The translations under genes were made by a program, and so were the position numbers. A DNA stretch of 64,000 nucleotides, from NCBI RefSeq assembly GCF_019733395.1, contig NZ_JAIHOO010000001.1, positions 310,001 to 374,000 of the forward strand. The letters run 5' to 3'. The DNA is from Lysobacter sp. BMK333-48F3 (GTDB taxonomy: Bacteria > Pseudomonadota > Gammaproteobacteria > Xanthomonadales > Xanthomonadaceae). Below the pieces are notes generated by a model, which searched no databases, had not been told where the DNA came from, and saw only the letters and a program-made list of their open reading frames with translations. Shown here piece by piece: positions 42,603 to 49,817 of this stretch. Every line of letters begins with the position of its first letter. Position 1 is the stretch's first letter.

Positions 42603-43273
42603 CGACCCCGACCGCGACCATGCCGAACGACCTCGATCCTCTGCACGAAACCCTGATGCAGCGGCGGCTGGACGCGGTTGCCCGCGCCGGCGAACACGCC
42701 GCCACCCGCCGTACCCTGTTCGTGGTCGTCCGCGAACCCGACCTCCCCGCCCTCGCGCGAGGCCTCGCCCGGGTCATCGCCGACATGCCCGGCGACGACC
42801 GCCAAGCCTGGCTGGCCAACTTCACCAAGGTCCGCCTGTTCGCCGGCCACCCCGGCCGCGCCGCCGTCGCCCCGTTGCTGAGCCAGATCGAAGCCGACGC
42901 CCTCGGCTTCGCCCTGATCGACGCCGAAGCCCGCCACCCGCGCCTGGCCGATCTGTTGGTGCCGCTGAAGACCCGTACCGGGCCTGCGCCCGACACCGAG
43001 ATCGAGCTGATCTGGGACGAAGGCGAAGCTTGCTGGGAACTGGAGATCGACGTCAGCGGCCTGGATTGGCCGCGTTATCTGGTGCATGTTCTGCACCTGC
43101 TGGCCGAGGCGGCGATCGGGGATCCTAGTTTCGGCGGACGGATCAGGCTGATGCATCGCAGCGCTGCGCCGGTTTGTACCGAGGGTGTGGTGCAACTGCG
43201 CTTGGACTTGGATGAGTCGCCGCCGACTTGTCGAGCGGTGCTGCGGCCCGGAGCGGTGGCGAATCAATTTTGA
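42590..43273 (+). CDS. Unknown protein, last gene of the GH3 operon (227 aa)
   Basis: A 227-residue soluble protein of no family I know. The first 50 residues are helical (LHETLMQRRLDAVARAGEHA), followed by TRRTLFVVVREPDLPALARG and a beta-rich C-terminal half (TEIELIWDEGEACWELEIDV, then EGVVQLRLDLDESPP). The ATG at 42590 overlaps the previous gene by 13 bases; a second in-frame ATG at 42620 is possible. The gene closes the five-gene operon: a roughly 280-base gap with a changed, less G+C-rich composition follows. Confidence 0.68.
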   Translation: MSAVTTPTATMPNDLDPLHETLMQRRLDAVARAGEHAATRRTLFVVVREPDLPALARGLARVIADMPGDDRQAWLANFTKVRLFAGHPGRAAVAPLLSQIEADALGFALIDAEARHPRLADLLVPLKTRTGPAPDTEIELIWDEGEACWELEIDVSGLDWPRYLVHVLHLLAEAAIGDPSFGGRIRLMHRSAAPVCTEGVVQLRLDLDESPPTCRAVLRPGAVANQF

Positions 43274-43553
43274 AGCACGGCCTGCTAATGGAAGTTCGCT
43301 CGCGCGCAGCTTCATTAAACGCAAGCATCGATGAAGCGATAGACGAAAAGTCGAGCAGTCCTTGTGTCTGGCCTGATGCGAAGCGCGTCGAATGTGTCAC
43401 CCGACACGAACGTCGATCAACGCCATTCTGGCGCCCTACTCTGCCCGTCCGCTTGACTGGCCGCGAAAAAACGGCCTTGATGCGGAGGTCGGAGCCACTC
43501 GCCGTCCGCGCGTCCTGATTGCGTACCGGGCGCTCGCGAAAACAGGACATTGC

Positions 43554-44405
43554 ATGGCACGGAAGACCCCCAACTCTATACCCGTCTTCTCGACCACCTA
43601 CCGGCGCTCTTCGTGGCTGCTCGTGGCGTTATCCACCGCAGCCCTGGGAGCGTGCGCACGGCCGCCGGCCGCCTCCGCCCCCGAAAGACCCAAGGAGACT
43701 CCCGCCATGACGGCATCGACCGCTGCTCCTCTTCATGTCGACGCGACCCCGCAACACGGCGCCGATACGGCCGCAGCGGCAGCCGACCGGGCCGCGGAGT
43801 TGGCCACGCGGGCAGCCCAGCCGGCGAACATCGCTCAAGCATCCTCCCCATCGTCCCCTTTGGCTCAAGGCCCCGCCCTGGCGACCGAGCAACTGCGGGC
43901 GCGCATGCTGACGCTGATCGGAAACCTGAAAACCGCACGAGACACCGAGCCGTCCCAGTTGGCGCAGGTCCTGGGCGTGGTCCTGGGTCCGGACCCGGAA
44001 GACGCCAAGAGCCAGTTGGCCGTAGGCCCGCTGACCGATGGCGGTCGCTACAGCGTCACGGTAGATGCCTTGCATCCAGGCACGCCCGGTCGGCATGTCG
44101 CGATCCACTGGACGCCCCCCGGCTGGAAGGGCGACCCGCGCAAGCCCGAGAACGCACTGGCCACGTGCAGTCTGGAGTTCGCACCGCTGAACAACGATAT
44201 CGCGGCGCTGGGCTACTCGCGCTCCAAGAGCGCGCCGCATCTGAAGGAGTCCTGGTCGTTCCGGAAAGATATGCCCAGCAACAACATCGCCTTCTACCTG
44301 GTTGTGAACCTCTATCGCGCGATCGACAGCGCAGATCCAAAGGGACGGCCTTGCGTGCTGTCCGTCGAGATCGACGCGGACCACGCCGAGTCGAGCCATG
44401 GCTGA
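43554..44405 (+). CDS. Lipoprotein, candidate immunity protein of a T4SS effector pair
   Basis: A 283-residue lipoprotein. The signal peptide SWLLVALSTAALGAC ends in a lipobox with Cys34, so the protein should be lipid-anchored and, lacking Asp at +2 (ARPP), sorted to the outer membrane. A low-complexity Ala/Pro/Thr linker to about residue 110 precedes a globular domain (LRARMLTLIGNLKTARDTEP, then GRHVAIHWTPPGWKGDPRKP and CSLEFAPLNNDIAALGYSRS). The effector fragment gene overlaps its last 8 bases. Lipoprotein-before-effector order with overlap is typical of X-T4SS immunity genes. The start at 43554 has an AGGA ribosome site. Confidence 0.75.
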   Translation: MARKTPNSIPVFSTTYRRSSWLLVALSTAALGACARPPAASAPERPKETPAMTASTAAPLHVDATPQHGADTAAAAADRAAELATRAAQPANIAQASSPSSPLAQGPALATEQLRARMLTLIGNLKTARDTEPSQLAQVLGVVLGPDPEDAKSQLAVGPLTDGGRYSVTVDALHPGTPGRHVAIHWTPPGWKGDPRKPENALATCSLEFAPLNNDIAALGYSRSKSAPHLKESWSFRKDMPSNNIAFYLVVNLYRAIDSADPKGRPCVLSVEIDADHAESSHG

Positions 44406-44802
44406 GCCGCTGCCTCCGCAGCTGCGCGCCCTCGTCGGCGAACTCTCCAAGCAGAACGGCGTTCCGCCGAACGCGGCCCAGGACGTCCAAGCGGCGATCG
44501 CAAGTTCGCCCTACCTCGCCAGCATCATGATCGATGCCGCCAGCCAGCAGACCCTCAAACACATCGGCGTCACCACCGAGCAGAATGAGGGCGGCCACTA
44601 CGACAAGGAAACCGGAACGGTCTTCGTCAGCATCGACAGCTTCACGGACAAGACCGCCAGTCCCCAGGCACGTATCGACAACATCACCAGCACCCTGGGG
44701 CATGAAACCGGCCACGCGCTGACCGCGAAAGCACGATCGGCGGAGATCGCCCGGCTCGCGACCCTGGGACGCAAGTACGGCGCTATACGGTGCGCCTGGT
44801 AG
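44398..44802 (+). pseudogene. Truncated metallopeptidase-type T4SS effector
   Basis: A 134-residue fragment. It contains an intact zinc-peptidase helix TSTLGHETGHALTAKARS (HETGH at residues 102-106) preceded by YDKETGTVFVSIDSFTD, a pattern seen in metallopeptidase effectors of Xanthomonadales. The third zinc ligand and the C-terminal XVIPCD are missing: after ARLATLGRKYG the frame enters unrelated residues and stops. Base composition drops right after the break, where the low-G+C module begins, so an insertion or deletion removed the 3' part. It should be neither exportable nor complete. Confidence 0.7.
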
Positions 44803-44889
44803 TTGCGCTGGCGGGGGGACAAGCCGAAACAACCCATCTATAAAGGCGTGCAGAAATTTTCGCGATAGAAATTACTCGCGACCATCAGG

Positions 44890-46011
44890 CTATAAGAGCG
44901 TCGGCAGCTCTACGATCTCAAAGTCTCGCGGATTCAGCAGTCTGGCAGTTCTGCTCTTGACATGAACATCCCCCCGGCATCGGACGATCAGCTTTCTATC
45001 GTGAGCCAAGACTCCCAAGTGATAGTCCTCGGGCCCAAGCTGGATTTGCACACTGCGCTCAGACTCTCCAACGACCGTTTGAACTGTAATGGTCCCAACT
45101 TCATCAACTTGCGGTCGATGCAGATGCTTCACAGACCCCATTATTTCTCGATTTAACAGGACGTAATCGTTCTTGTAATAGCTAGACGCCAGCTCCAACG
45201 TCTCAACGTCACTAGAACCGAAAGAGAACGTCTTTGTATCCCGAACAAACAAGGGCCCCGAAGGAGCTGACACCTTGATCTCAAATCCCCGAGTTCGATC
45301 CTTCCCGCTGAACCCAAGAAGGGCATCGCACATGTTGGCACTAGCCCCCAACGCAACAGCTCTCTCAAAAGTGCCCAGATCATTGCTCAATTGATAGCGC
45401 CCACTAGCTTCGGTCAACGCGGACAAGCCAGCGACCAAGCTATGAGCAACTAATTCCGTCAATGAACTATCGCTATGCCCCTCGTCCGACGACGCCGGAA
45501 TCGGATGGATTGGAGCAATAATTTTTACAACGTAGCTACCAATCTCCGTTTGGCCTAGCAGCAGGGAATCCATGTATTCCTTTGCGTCTTTCGGCGGCAC
45601 ACCGCTGAACTGTCGCCTCTTGGAATACACAGCCATCGCAGCGGCGTAAAACAGCTCTTTCGCCTTCCGAATGAGCAGGACGCCATCGTCTATGGGTATG
45701 CTCCCATCGGAAGTGTCCTGGCCGATCACCCGAACCGCCACCAGATTGACAGCGGCTCCGACGATGTCGTCCGCTACGTCGATAATCTCTCTTTGCTCAT
45801 ATGCAGCCAGCGAGACCAGGGCATCTTTCAGTCTCTGGTCGTAGTCTTTGACCTTGAGGGAAAGGGGGAGCACGACCTCAGCATCGTATGAGTCGTTCCG
45901 ATGCCAGACAGTTGCCACCCGGCCGATGGCTCCATCGCTCACCCAATTCTTCATCTGAAGATAGGTCTGGATCTGATCAGCACTAACGCGGGGAAGCGGC
46001 CGATTGTTCAC
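44890..46011 (-). CDS. Unknown protein partner of DUF4365 (373 aa), low G+C
   Basis: A 373-residue protein with no signal peptide or membrane segment and no family I can name. It looks alpha/beta, with a helical middle (VLLIRKAKELFYAAAMAVYS) followed by LLGQTEIGSYVVKIIAPIHP, and a beta-rich C-terminal third (PLFVRDTKTFSFGSSDVETL, EVGTITVQTVVGESERSVQI). G+C is only about half, far below the neighbours, with codon use to match, a sign of recent transfer. Its start overlaps the DUF4365 gene stop by four bases, so the two proteins are made together. A role in anti-phage defence is an inference from this pairing and setting. Confidence 0.72.
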   Translation of the reverse strand: MNNRPLPRVSADQIQTYLQMKNWVSDGAIGRVATVWHRNDSYDAEVVLPLSLKVKDYDQRLKDALVSLAAYEQREIIDVADDIVGAAVNLVAVRVIGQDTSDGSIPIDDGVLLIRKAKELFYAAAMAVYSKRRQFSGVPPKDAKEYMDSLLLGQTEIGSYVVKIIAPIHPIPASSDEGHSDSSLTELVAHSLVAGLSALTEASGRYQLSNDLGTFERAVALGASANMCDALLGFSGKDRTRGFEIKVSAPSGPLFVRDTKTFSFGSSDVETLELASSYYKNDYVLLNREIMGSVKHLHRPQVDEVGTITVQTVVGESERSVQIQLGPEDYHLGVLAHDRKLIVRCRGDVHVKSRTARLLNPRDFEIVELPTLL

Positions 46012-46529
46012 ACTGACCTCCCGTGACTGGCCGCCACGATCATGTCCCTTAGTACATTCGTTGTGAGCCGTTGTGACATCGGGACGTCGACTGTCACGTT
46101 TGTTGTGTTACTCGACGCGGGGGCGTCGCGTAGCGAAACCCAGAAGCAAAGGTTGTGAAGTGCCACGCAGTCTTCGTGGTGCAGCACCCACTCTGCGACC
46201 TGATCGGGGACGACCAATATTGCGAGATAACGGGGCACGACCACGTCATCGCCGCGCAGATCATCGTAGTTCTTCTTTGGCAAGGGGTACTTGATCACGC
46301 CCCCCGAGATGAGGCCACGAGAAGTGCACTTCAGCTGCAGCTGGATTTGCGGGTTCCTGTATGGAGCTACGAACCCCCTTCCTTGGAAGGTGACATCCAC
46401 GCTGTCATTGTCAACACGGAAGTCTCCCCGGTTGAGACCGGCGTGGGCTGCAAGTGCAGCCACGTATGCGTACTGGAACTCTTCCTTCTGCCTGCTCGGA
46501 TCCATGGCCATCCAGCCGGCGCCCCCCAT
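46008..46529 (-). CDS. DUF4365 domain protein (nuclease-fold candidate), low G+C
   Basis: A 173-residue protein matching DUF4365: FQYAYVAALAAHAGLNRGDF, DNDSVDVTFQGRG, PQIQLQLKCTSRG, KYPLPKKNYDDLRGDDVVVP, RYLAILVVPDQVAEWV and LCFWVSLRDAP. The Asp in DSVDVTF and the QLK of LQLKCT resemble a PD-(D/E)xK nuclease core. DUF4365 genes often sit in defence islands. Start choice is uncertain: 46529 gives the full form, while 46511 and 46505 are in-frame ATGs nearer the conserved start. It is the first gene of a two-gene module beginning just past the tRNA-Gly terminator. Confidence 0.75.
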   Translation of the reverse strand: MGGAGWMAMDPSRQKEEFQYAYVAALAAHAGLNRGDFRVDNDSVDVTFQGRGFVAPYRNPQIQLQLKCTSRGLISGGVIKYPLPKKNYDDLRGDDVVVPRYLAILVVPDQVAEWVLHHEDCVALHNLCFWVSLRDAPASSNTTNVTVDVPMSQRLTTNVLRDMIVAASHGRSV

Positions 46530-46562
46530 TGAGCGATCTGCAGCGTAGTTCAAACCAAACTG

Positions 46563-46593
46563 CAAAAACAAAAGCCCGCACTTGGCGGGCTTT
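46563..46593 (-). terminator. Terminator of the tRNA-Gly transcript
   Basis: Minus strand: AAAGCCCGCC-AAGT-GCGGGCTTTTGTTTTT, a 9-10 bp stem with T-rich tail, about 90 bases after the tRNA 3' end and only 34 bases before the DUF4365 start. A direct repeat GGTGTAACGAT occurs at 46598 and 46619. Confidence 0.8.
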
Positions 46594-46681
46594 GATCGGT
46601 GTAACGATGCAACGGCAAGGTGTAACGATCCGCCCTGCCTAAGCCTTTCCAAGCCATTGATTGAAAAGGACTTCCTAGTTC

Positions 46682-46755
46682 TGGAGCGGGTGATGGGAAT
46701 CGAACCCACGCTAGCAGCTTGGGAAGCTGCAGTTCTACCATTGAACTACACCCGC
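46682..46755 (-). tRNA. tRNA-Gly (anticodon CCC)
   Basis: On the minus strand the 74-base sequence folds as a cloverleaf: acceptor GCGGGTG/CACCCGC, D-arm GTTC...GAAC, anticodon stem GCAGC/GCTGC with loop TTCCCAA (anticodon CCC, decoding GGG), T-arm with GGTTCGATTCC and an encoded TCCA 3' end. Confidence 0.95.
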
Positions 46756-46833
46756 TTTGCCGGACCAGTCTAAGCCGCGGCCGCGGCGCTGGCAATGCGG
46801 GGCCCGGGCGTGCGGCGGTTAACCGGCAAGCCA

Positions 46834-46867
46834 AGAAAAAACCGGGCCTTGCGGCCCGGTTTTTCGT
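46834..46867. terminator. Terminator of the autotransporter gene, likely bidirectional
   Basis: AAAAAACCGGGCC-TTGC-GGCCCGGTTTTTCG has A-run and T-run on both sides of a 9-12 bp stem. It lies about 30 bases past the stop of the minus-strand esterase gene. Confidence 0.88.
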
Positions 46868-46895
46868 TTGCAGCCTTATTCGACGACGGCGGCAA

Positions 46896-48716
46896 TCAGA
46901 AACCGCTGCCGATCTGGGCGAACACCGTGGTGTTGTTGCCGGCGCCCTGGCCGATGGTGGCGCTGGCGCCGACGTTGGCGTCCAGGCCGAACAGCTTGGT
47001 GCGCACGCCGAACAGCATGGTGCCGTAGTTCTGGTCGAAGTGGCGGCCCTTGACCGCGTAGTCGCCCAGGCCCTGCACGCTCTGCAGGCGCGCGAACGCC
47101 TGGTCCGGGGCGTCCTCGAACTCGCGGTCCAGGGTCAGGCGCGCGTAGGGGCGGAAGCTTTCGCTGTGGGTGTAGTGGACCTGGTAGCCGACGCTGCCGA
47201 TCAGCGAGTCGAACTCCTGCTTCGGATAGGCCAGCGAGGTGGCCAGGGTCGGGTCGCTTTCGGCGAAGCCGTCGACTTCGATGGTCTGCGAGACCAGGCC
47301 CAGCACCGGGCCGTGGCGCAGCGCGTCGTGGCCGAATTCCCAGCCGCCGTTGACCGCGACGGTGACGTTGTCGCCGTCGGCCGAGCCGTGGTGGACGCGG
47401 GAGACCGGGCCGAGGTTGGCGTTGCGGTCGATGTCGTAGTCGAGCTTGGTGTAGCTGACCTGGCCGTTGACCCAGGCGCGCTCGCCGTACCAGCCGGCGA
47501 AGCCGCCGATGCTGGCTTCCTTCTGCTCGAACTCGCCGTGGCGCAGGCCGAAGTCCTGCTTCTGCTGGCCGTAGCCGGCGAAGGCGCCGAACACCAGGTT
47601 GCCGCGGTGCCAGTCGACACCGCCGGTCAGCGCCGGGCCGGCGCCGTCGTACAGGTCGCCGTGGCCGTAGCGCTGGAAGTCGCCGCGCAGGCTGGCCCAC
47701 CAGCGCATGCCCTCGCCGTCCGAGCGCTCGCCGATGTGGGTGGTGACCTGGTCGGCGCGGGCGCGGCCGGTGGCCGCGGCCGAGTTCGGCAGCACCGCGA
47801 TGAAGCGCGGCGCTTCCAGCACGCCTAGGGCGTAGTCGGCGAGGATCTTGTGCGCCTTGCCCGAGGGGTGCACGCCGTCGGCGAAGGCGTAGGTTTCCGG
47901 CGCGTCCGGGGTGGCGTAGTTGACCGGGCTGCAGGTCACCGAGGCGGCGGTGATCTGCGGGTTGCAGGCGGTGCCGGTGACGTTGGTGATGCCGTACGGG
48001 GCCGGGTTGGCGACGATCTCGCGCAGCAGGCTGAAGGTGTTGAGCGGGATCACCCGCAGGCCGGACGCGGCCAGGCCGCTGTACAGGGCGTTGTTGTAGC
48101 TGGTCGCCAGCTGGGTGCCGGTGGCCTGGGCGGCCGCGCCGCCGGCGCGGAACTGCGGGGTCACGCCCAGGTCGGGCACGGTCGGCACCAGGATGTATTC
48201 GGCGCCGGCGTTGCGCAGCGAGGCGACCACGCCGATCTGGGCGGTGACGGCATTGGCGATGGTGGTCTGCGCCGGGGCGCCGGCGACCACCGCGAACAGG
48301 TCGTTGGCGCCGCCCCACACGCTGTACAGCGCGTTCGGGTCGGCACGGCCGCCGGTGCTGGCCAGGTAGTTCGCGGTCTGGGTGGCCAGCGACGGAATGG
48401 TGCCCAGTGCGCCGGTGGTGTTGGTGCCGGTGCGGGCGCCGCCGACGGCGTAGTTGTCGCCGCCCTGGTTGGCGCTGGCGGCGTTGCCGCCGTAGTACTC
48501 GCCCAGGTATTCCGACCAGACCAGGCCCGGGTTGGTGGTGAAACGGCCCAGCAAGGCGCCGTTCGGGCCGACCGCCTGGATCAGGCGCGGACGGAACCAG
48601 CCCGAGTCGGTCAGGCTGTCGCCGATGAAAACGGTCTTGGAATAATCCTGGGCCAGGGCCGGGACGGTCGCCAGCAGCAGAGCGGCGGCCAGCGCGGTAC
48701 GAACGGGTTTCATCAT
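46896..48716 (-). CDS. Autotransporter GDSL esterase/lipase (EstA-like)
   Basis: A 606-residue type V secreted esterase. The signal peptide (TALAAALLLATVPALA, cleaved near residue 23) is followed by the GDSL block KTVFIGDSLTDSGWF (catalytic Ser), GGDNYAVGGARTGTN (Gly oxyanion), VWGGANDLFAV (Asn oxyanion) and DGVHPSGKAHKILADY (Asp-His). From about residue 330 an autotransporter barrel follows (RWWASLRGDFQRYGHGDLYD, repeated aromatic strands) ending in Phe. It should be displayed on the outer surface and split esters or lipids. AGGGAAG precedes the ATG at 48716; a second ATG follows directly. Confidence 0.93.
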   Translation of the reverse strand: MMKPVRTALAAALLLATVPALAQDYSKTVFIGDSLTDSGWFRPRLIQAVGPNGALLGRFTTNPGLVWSEYLGEYYGGNAASANQGGDNYAVGGARTGTNTTGALGTIPSLATQTANYLASTGGRADPNALYSVWGGANDLFAVVAGAPAQTTIANAVTAQIGVVASLRNAGAEYILVPTVPDLGVTPQFRAGGAAAQATGTQLATSYNNALYSGLAASGLRVIPLNTFSLLREIVANPAPYGITNVTGTACNPQITAASVTCSPVNYATPDAPETYAFADGVHPSGKAHKILADYALGVLEAPRFIAVLPNSAAATGRARADQVTTHIGERSDGEGMRWWASLRGDFQRYGHGDLYDGAGPALTGGVDWHRGNLVFGAFAGYGQQKQDFGLRHGEFEQKEASIGGFAGWYGERAWVNGQVSYTKLDYDIDRNANLGPVSRVHHGSADGDNVTVAVNGGWEFGHDALRHGPVLGLVSQTIEVDGFAESDPTLATSLAYPKQEFDSLIGSVGYQVHYTHSESFRPYARLTLDREFEDAPDQAFARLQSVQGLGDYAVKGRHFDQNYGTMLFGVRTKLFGLDANVGASATIGQGAGNNTTVFAQIGSGF

Positions 48717-48992
48717 GAACTTCCCTGCGGTGATGTGACGGGTGATGGCGGCGGGCGCGGCCCGCGGACGGGCCGGCTCGGGCCGGAAGGAGCTCCGCCC
48801 GGGCGACATACGCCGGCGGATGGCCGATCCAAACACGCGCGCACCGGCCAAGGCAAGGCGCAGCGCGTCAAAACGGCGCGGCGATTATCGCCGCTACGGC
48901 GGCCGACGACCGCGGCCGAAGGTCACGAACCGGGCAACGCGCCGCCAGCGCCGGCACTGGCCGCTGCGCGGCGCGCACGCGACAATGCGCGC

Positions 48993-49193
48993 ATGAACAT
49001 CCAGCTCAACGGCGAGCCGCGCACGCTCGCGGCCGCGCTTACCGTGGCCGAACTGCTGCACCAGGAAGGGCTCGGCGAGCGCCGGGTCGCGGTCGAAATC
49101 AACGGCGAAATCGTCCCGCGCGGGCGCCACGCCGAGCAGGCGATCGGCGAAGGCGACAAGGTCGAGATCGTGCACGCGCTGGGCGGCGGCTGA
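48993..49193 (+). CDS. thiS: Thiamine biosynthesis sulfur carrier ThiS
   Basis: A 66-residue ubiquitin-like protein: MNIQLNGEPRTLAAALTVAE, VAVEINGEIVPRGRHAEQAI and the C-terminal VEIVHALGGG. The Gly-Gly end is adenylated and then thiocarboxylated to give sulfur to ThiG for thiazole formation. Length is exactly that of ThiS. Its partner thiG lies 3.7 kb downstream, beyond a repeat cluster and a minus-strand surface-protein gene, although the two are commonly adjacent. Confidence 0.95.
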   Translation: MNIQLNGEPRTLAAALTVAELLHQEGLGERRVAVEINGEIVPRGRHAEQAIGEGDKVEIVHALGGG

Positions 49194-49231
49194 GGCGGCG
49201 GTCTTCCCCCGCGAGCGGCGCAGCCCCCCCC

Positions 49232-49700
49232 TGTAGGAGCGGCGTCAGCCGCGACACCGAAGCGGTGGGATACCACGCCGCCGACCGAAGCGTCGCTTCC
49301 TCACAGGTCCGAAAGCAAAGCACCGCAGACCGGGCTTCGGCGACGGCGCTTACGTGCGTCGCTGCGGTTGTCGCGGCCGACGCCGCTCCTACAGGTGGCC
49401 AAGCACGGCGCTGCTGCCCTGCAGGAGCGGCGTCAGCCGCGACAGCCGAAGCAATGGATACCACGTCGGATCCGAAGCCGCGAATCGTCCGACACCGAGG
49501 GTAGGAGCGACGCAAGTCGCGACCGCCATGCCCCAGGTCGCGCCGTAGCTGCGAGGCCGCGGTCGCGGCTTGTGACCGAAGGAAATCCCCGAGGGACGCC
49601 GTTCCTACAAGAAGCCGGGCCGCGGCGCCCAAGAAACCAGGCCACGGCGTCGCCCTCCCCTTGTAGGAGCGGCGTCAGCCGCGACAGCCGAAGCGGTGCA
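49232..49700. repeat. Cluster of family A REP-like repeats
   Basis: Three or more units occupy the 49194-49817 gap: forward arms at 49232 (TGTAGGAGCGGCGTCAGCCG), 49420, 49501 (a variant GTAGGAGCGACGCAAGTCGC) and 49662, and inverted arms ending GCCGCTCCTACAG at 49393 and GACGCCGTTCCTACAA at 49610. No gene is supported in the gap. Confidence 0.85.
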
Positions 49701-49745
49701 ATGCCACGCCGCTGTCCGGAGCCTCGAACCGTCCGTCGCCACCGC

Positions 49746-49780
49746 AAAAAAGAAAAGAGCCCCGGCCGAAGCCGGGGCTC
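49746..49780 (-). terminator. Terminator of the large secreted-protein gene
   Basis: Minus strand GAGCCCCGGCTTCGGCCGGGGCTC followed by TTTTCTTTTTTG, starting about 40 bases past the stop codon: a strong stem with a long T-rich tail. Confidence 0.9.
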
Positions 49781-49817
49781 AAGTACGACCTCCAAGCACG
49801 CATTCGTATCAGGCGTA

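Noticed and set aside
46682..46755. tRNA-Gly as an attachment site for an integrated island.
   Set aside because: The tRNA is intact and its neighbour module is low in G+C, but I found no duplicated tRNA 3' end near 44.8 kb and no integrase, so an att site cannot be called.
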